A stretch of 64,000 bases of DNA from JACCXM01 sp046328335 (GTDB lineage: Bacteria > Chloroflexota > Chloroflexia > Thermomicrobiales > UBA6265): contig JAXLWU010000004.1 of assembly GCA_046328335.1 (NCBI GenBank), forward strand, positions 124,001 through 188,000, given 5' to 3'. Shown piece after piece: positions 62,279 to 64,000 of the stretch (positions are counted from its first letter, which is position 1; each line of letters begins with the position of its first letter). The notes under the pieces are model-generated. The model ran no database searches, had not been told where the DNA came from, and saw nothing but the letters and a program-made list of their open reading frames with translations. Position numbers and translations under genes: made by a program.

Positions 62279-62572
62279 GATGAAAGAACTCCTTTGAGCC
62301 GCCGCACACCGATGGCGCGGCGGCGATGGCGAGAAGCGTGGGCCCTGTAGCCCGCGCTGAAACGTTCGACTCTTTTCCAGGTCAACGCGAAGGCGCCACG
62401 CGTCGTGTCAGGTGGAATCGAACAAGGAATCGCGTCGGCCGCATCCGTCGATGGGCAGGATTTGGTCCATCGTTCGCCCGGCCCGGCACGACAGCCGATG
62501 ACGGCGCCAGCATTCCTGAATCAGACCGACTCCGCCAGACGGCCACGTTCAGACGAGCGTGGTGTCGGAGCC
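62279..62572 (-). other. intergenic, no gene seen
   Basis: 294 bp between the YtkA-like and His-rich genes of the second copper module. No repeat copy, terminator or convincing small gene was found. Confidence 0.4.
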
Positions 62573-63010
62573 TCAGGCGGCAAAGACGCGGGGCGGCGGC
62601 GGTTCCAGCACGGGGATACGGCCCTGCCACCGCGCGACGAGAGCCGGGCTTTGTCCTCGCGGCGGCGAGGGGATCACCAGCAGCATGATGATCGCGGCGA
62701 GCATCGCCACGCTGCCGGCAACGTTCGATTTGCCGTAATCGGGGAGATCCGTTCCGTCTTCCGCGTGATTCGCGCCAGATTTCCCGTCATGATGTTCCCC
62801 GGCGTGGTGATCTATGGTGCCGTCACGCAGGTCGAGCAGCAGGGTCAACAGAGCGTGGGGATGGATGTCCTGCCCACCCGCCCGCATCTGCACCGGCAAC
62901 AGGAAGAGTGTCAGCAGGACGAGGACGCGGGCAGCGGAGAACGACCAGAGCCAGCCAACGGCTCGGCGGCGGGCAGCAGCGCGATGCAGCGGTGTCGCAG
63001 TGATCACCAT
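62573..63010 (-). CDS. small His-rich membrane protein, paralogue of 58733
   Basis: 145 residues. Basic N-terminus, helix (VLVLLTLFLLPVQM), RAGGQDIHPHALLTLLLDL followed by DHHAGEHHDGKSGANH, a second helix (AGSVAMLAAIIMLLVIPSPP) and the same Pro-rich end (RIPVLEPPPPRVFAA). Shared layout with the gene at 58733 (LLP-x(3-5)-RAG, H-x-H-[SA]-L, two helices, PPP end). Unknown family. Confidence 0.65.
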   Translation of the reverse strand: MVITATPLHRAAARRRAVGWLWSFSAARVLVLLTLFLLPVQMRAGGQDIHPHALLTLLLDLRDGTIDHHAGEHHDGKSGANHAEDGTDLPDYGKSNVAGSVAMLAAIIMLLVIPSPPRGQSPALVARWQGRIPVLEPPPPRVFAA

Positions 63011-63104
63011 GATCTCTTCCAGCGCGGCATTCCGCGCGGCCCGATCCTACCATGCGCGATCGCCGGTCCTGCCATCAACCCCGTCCGGCGGTTATCATGA
63101 CCGC

Positions 63105-64000
63105 GTGAAGGAGACCGCTTCGTCCCGCCGTTCCGCGCCAGCCTCATCGCCATCGGCGCCGGGCGGGAAACGTGATCACGCCGGTCACGATCACCACGAG
63201 TCAGACCATACCCCCGAGAAGGTCGATCGTCCCCCGGCGCGGGTCGACCGCCGTCCGCTCCAGATCGCGCTCGGCATCACCACAGTCTTCCTGGTCGTCG
63301 AAGTGGCCGGGGCGCTGCTCACCAACTCCCTGGCCCTCCTCGCCGACGCCGCCCACATGCTCACCGACGTCGCGGCGATCGCGCTCGCGTTGTTCGCGAT
63401 CTGGCTGGCGGATCGGCCGACCCGCGCCGAGCGGACCTTTGGCTACCTGCGCGCGGAAATCCTGGCCGCGCTGGTCAACGCCGTCGCCCTCATCCTGATC
63501 GCCATCTACATCTTCTGGGAAGCGTGGGACCGCCTGCAGGATCCGCCCGAGATCAAGAGCGGACTGCTTCTCGTGATCGCCGTGGCCGGGTTGCTCGCCA
63601 ATTCGGCCAGCGCCTGGGTTCTCTCCCGCGGCAGCGATCACCGTGAGAATCTCAATACCCGCGCCGCGTTCCTCCATGTCGTGGGTGATCTGCTCGGCTC
63701 GGTCGCCACCATCATTGCCGCCATCGTGATGGCGTTCACCGGTTGGTACGCCGCCGACCCCATCCTCTCCGCGGTCATCGGCGGTCTGGTGGTGTTCAGT
63801 GCCTGGTCGTTGCTGCGGGAATCGGTCGATGTCCTGCTCGAGGCGGCGCCGCGCGGCATGGTCATCGATGATGTCCGGCAGGCGATGACCGCCGTTCCCG
63901 GCGTGGCAGGCGTGCACGATCTCCACGTCTGGACCGTCACGTCTGGATTGACCGCCCTCTCCGCCCACGTCGAGACGGAGAACATCGGCGATTGGGACGC
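63105..64000 (+). CDS. cation diffusion facilitator (CDF) transporter, 3' end outside window
   Basis: Frame open from the GTG at 63105 to the window edge (298 codons). An N-terminal His-rich segment (DHAGHDHHESDHTP) precedes the CDF membrane core: LTNSLALLADAAHMLTDVAA and HVVGDLLGSVATIIAAIVMA carry the HxxxD and HxxxD metal sites in helices 2 and 5. The C-terminal cytoplasmic domain begins (VAGVHDLHVWTVTSGLTALS). Exports Zn2+, Co2+ or related ions against protons. Divergent from the copper cluster. No strong ribosome site upstream of the GTG. Confidence 0.9.
   Translation, partial: MKETASSRRSAPASSPSAPGGKRDHAGHDHHESDHTPEKVDRPPARVDRRPLQIALGITTVFLVVEVAGALLTNSLALLADAAHMLTDVAAIALALFAIWLADRPTRAERTFGYLRAEILAALVNAVALILIAIYIFWEAWDRLQDPPEIKSGLLLVIAVAGLLANSASAWVLSRGSDHRENLNTRAAFLHVVGDLLGSVATIIAAIVMAFTGWYAADPILSAVIGGLVVFSAWSLLRESVDVLLEAAPRGMVIDDVRQAMTAVPGVAGVHDLHVWTVTSGLTALSAHVETENIGDWD

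Noticed and set aside
1..64000. Genome-wide recoding of TGA
   Set aside because: Other genes with complete domains in the window end in TGA (for example the transposase, phnA and the acyl-CoA dehydrogenase), so TGA is a normal stop.
1..64000. tRNA or rRNA genes
   Set aside because: No cloverleaf-like or rRNA-like stretch was recognised in the intergenic regions; a covariance-model scan would be needed to exclude them.

Overview
The window comes from a GC-rich bacterium, most likely a member of the Chloroflexota close to Thermomicrobia/Sphaerobacter. This is inferred from the three-gene PntA/PntAB/PntB transhydrogenase, an LLM-class (F420-type) oxidoreductase, many Tat-exported cysteine-rich proteins and large NB-ARC/TPR regulators. 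It is not proven by any marker gene. No rRNA, tRNA or CRISPR array was seen. Genes lie on both strands in short operons, separated by intergenic stretches filled with two families of short hairpin repeats.

Layout. 1-4.1 kb: 5' part of an XRE/NB-ARC regulator, two small hypothetical genes and a Mn-type superoxide dismutase with a clear terminator. 4.39-5.81 kb: a complete IS1380-like element with 14-bp perfect ends and a TTAG target duplication, inserted into a composite repeat whose uninterrupted copy lies at 31 kb. 6.1-10.3 kb: a LuxR-type NB-ARC regulator divergent from a hydantoinase/dihydropyrimidinase-like amidohydrolase. 11.8-15.2 kb: proton-translocating transhydrogenase operon whose alpha-1 subunit carries an extra C-terminal sunset-like domain. 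15.3-20.8 kb: acyl-CoA dehydrogenase, Tat-type secreted proteins (beta-helix, cysteine-rich, pentapeptide) and an L,D-transpeptidase.

21.0-36.8 kb is a phosphonate-utilisation region in two arms. The right-going arm has a GntR/UTRA regulator, an N-terminally extended 2-aminoethylphosphonate (AEP) transaminase, phosphonoacetate hydrolase, phosphonoacetaldehyde dehydrogenase, a SnoaL-like protein and a TIGR03364-type FAD oxidoreductase. The left-going arm has a binding protein, two permeases, an ATPase and a phosphohydrolase. Together they would import AEP and convert it through phosphonoacetaldehyde and phosphonoacetate to acetate and phosphate. Related palindromes built on GGACAAG/CTTGT(CC) lie at both arm promoters.

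36.9-52 kb: apt, a Tat-type SDR, HdeD-like membrane proteins, tandem universal stress proteins, a PQQ-like beta-propeller, an AMP-ligase, DUF4397 and GH1 genes and a very cysteine-rich granulin-like secreted protein. 52.2-64 kb: a matrixin-type metalloprotease, then a left-going oxidative-folding/copper cluster. It contains VKOR, a DsbA-like protein, two CopC-CopD fusions (one also fused to cytochrome c), paralogous YtkA-like exported proteins and paralogous small His-rich proteins. A divergent CDF metal transporter runs off the right edge.

The most striking point is the DsbA-like gene. Its active-site motif is U-P-G-C, because the first catalytic Cys codon is an in-frame TGA. A perfect 6-bp hairpin with a CGUGA loop starts 15 nt after that TGA (loop 21 nt after it), matching the bacterial SECIS layout. 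It is a strong candidate selenoprotein working next to VKOR in disulfide formation.
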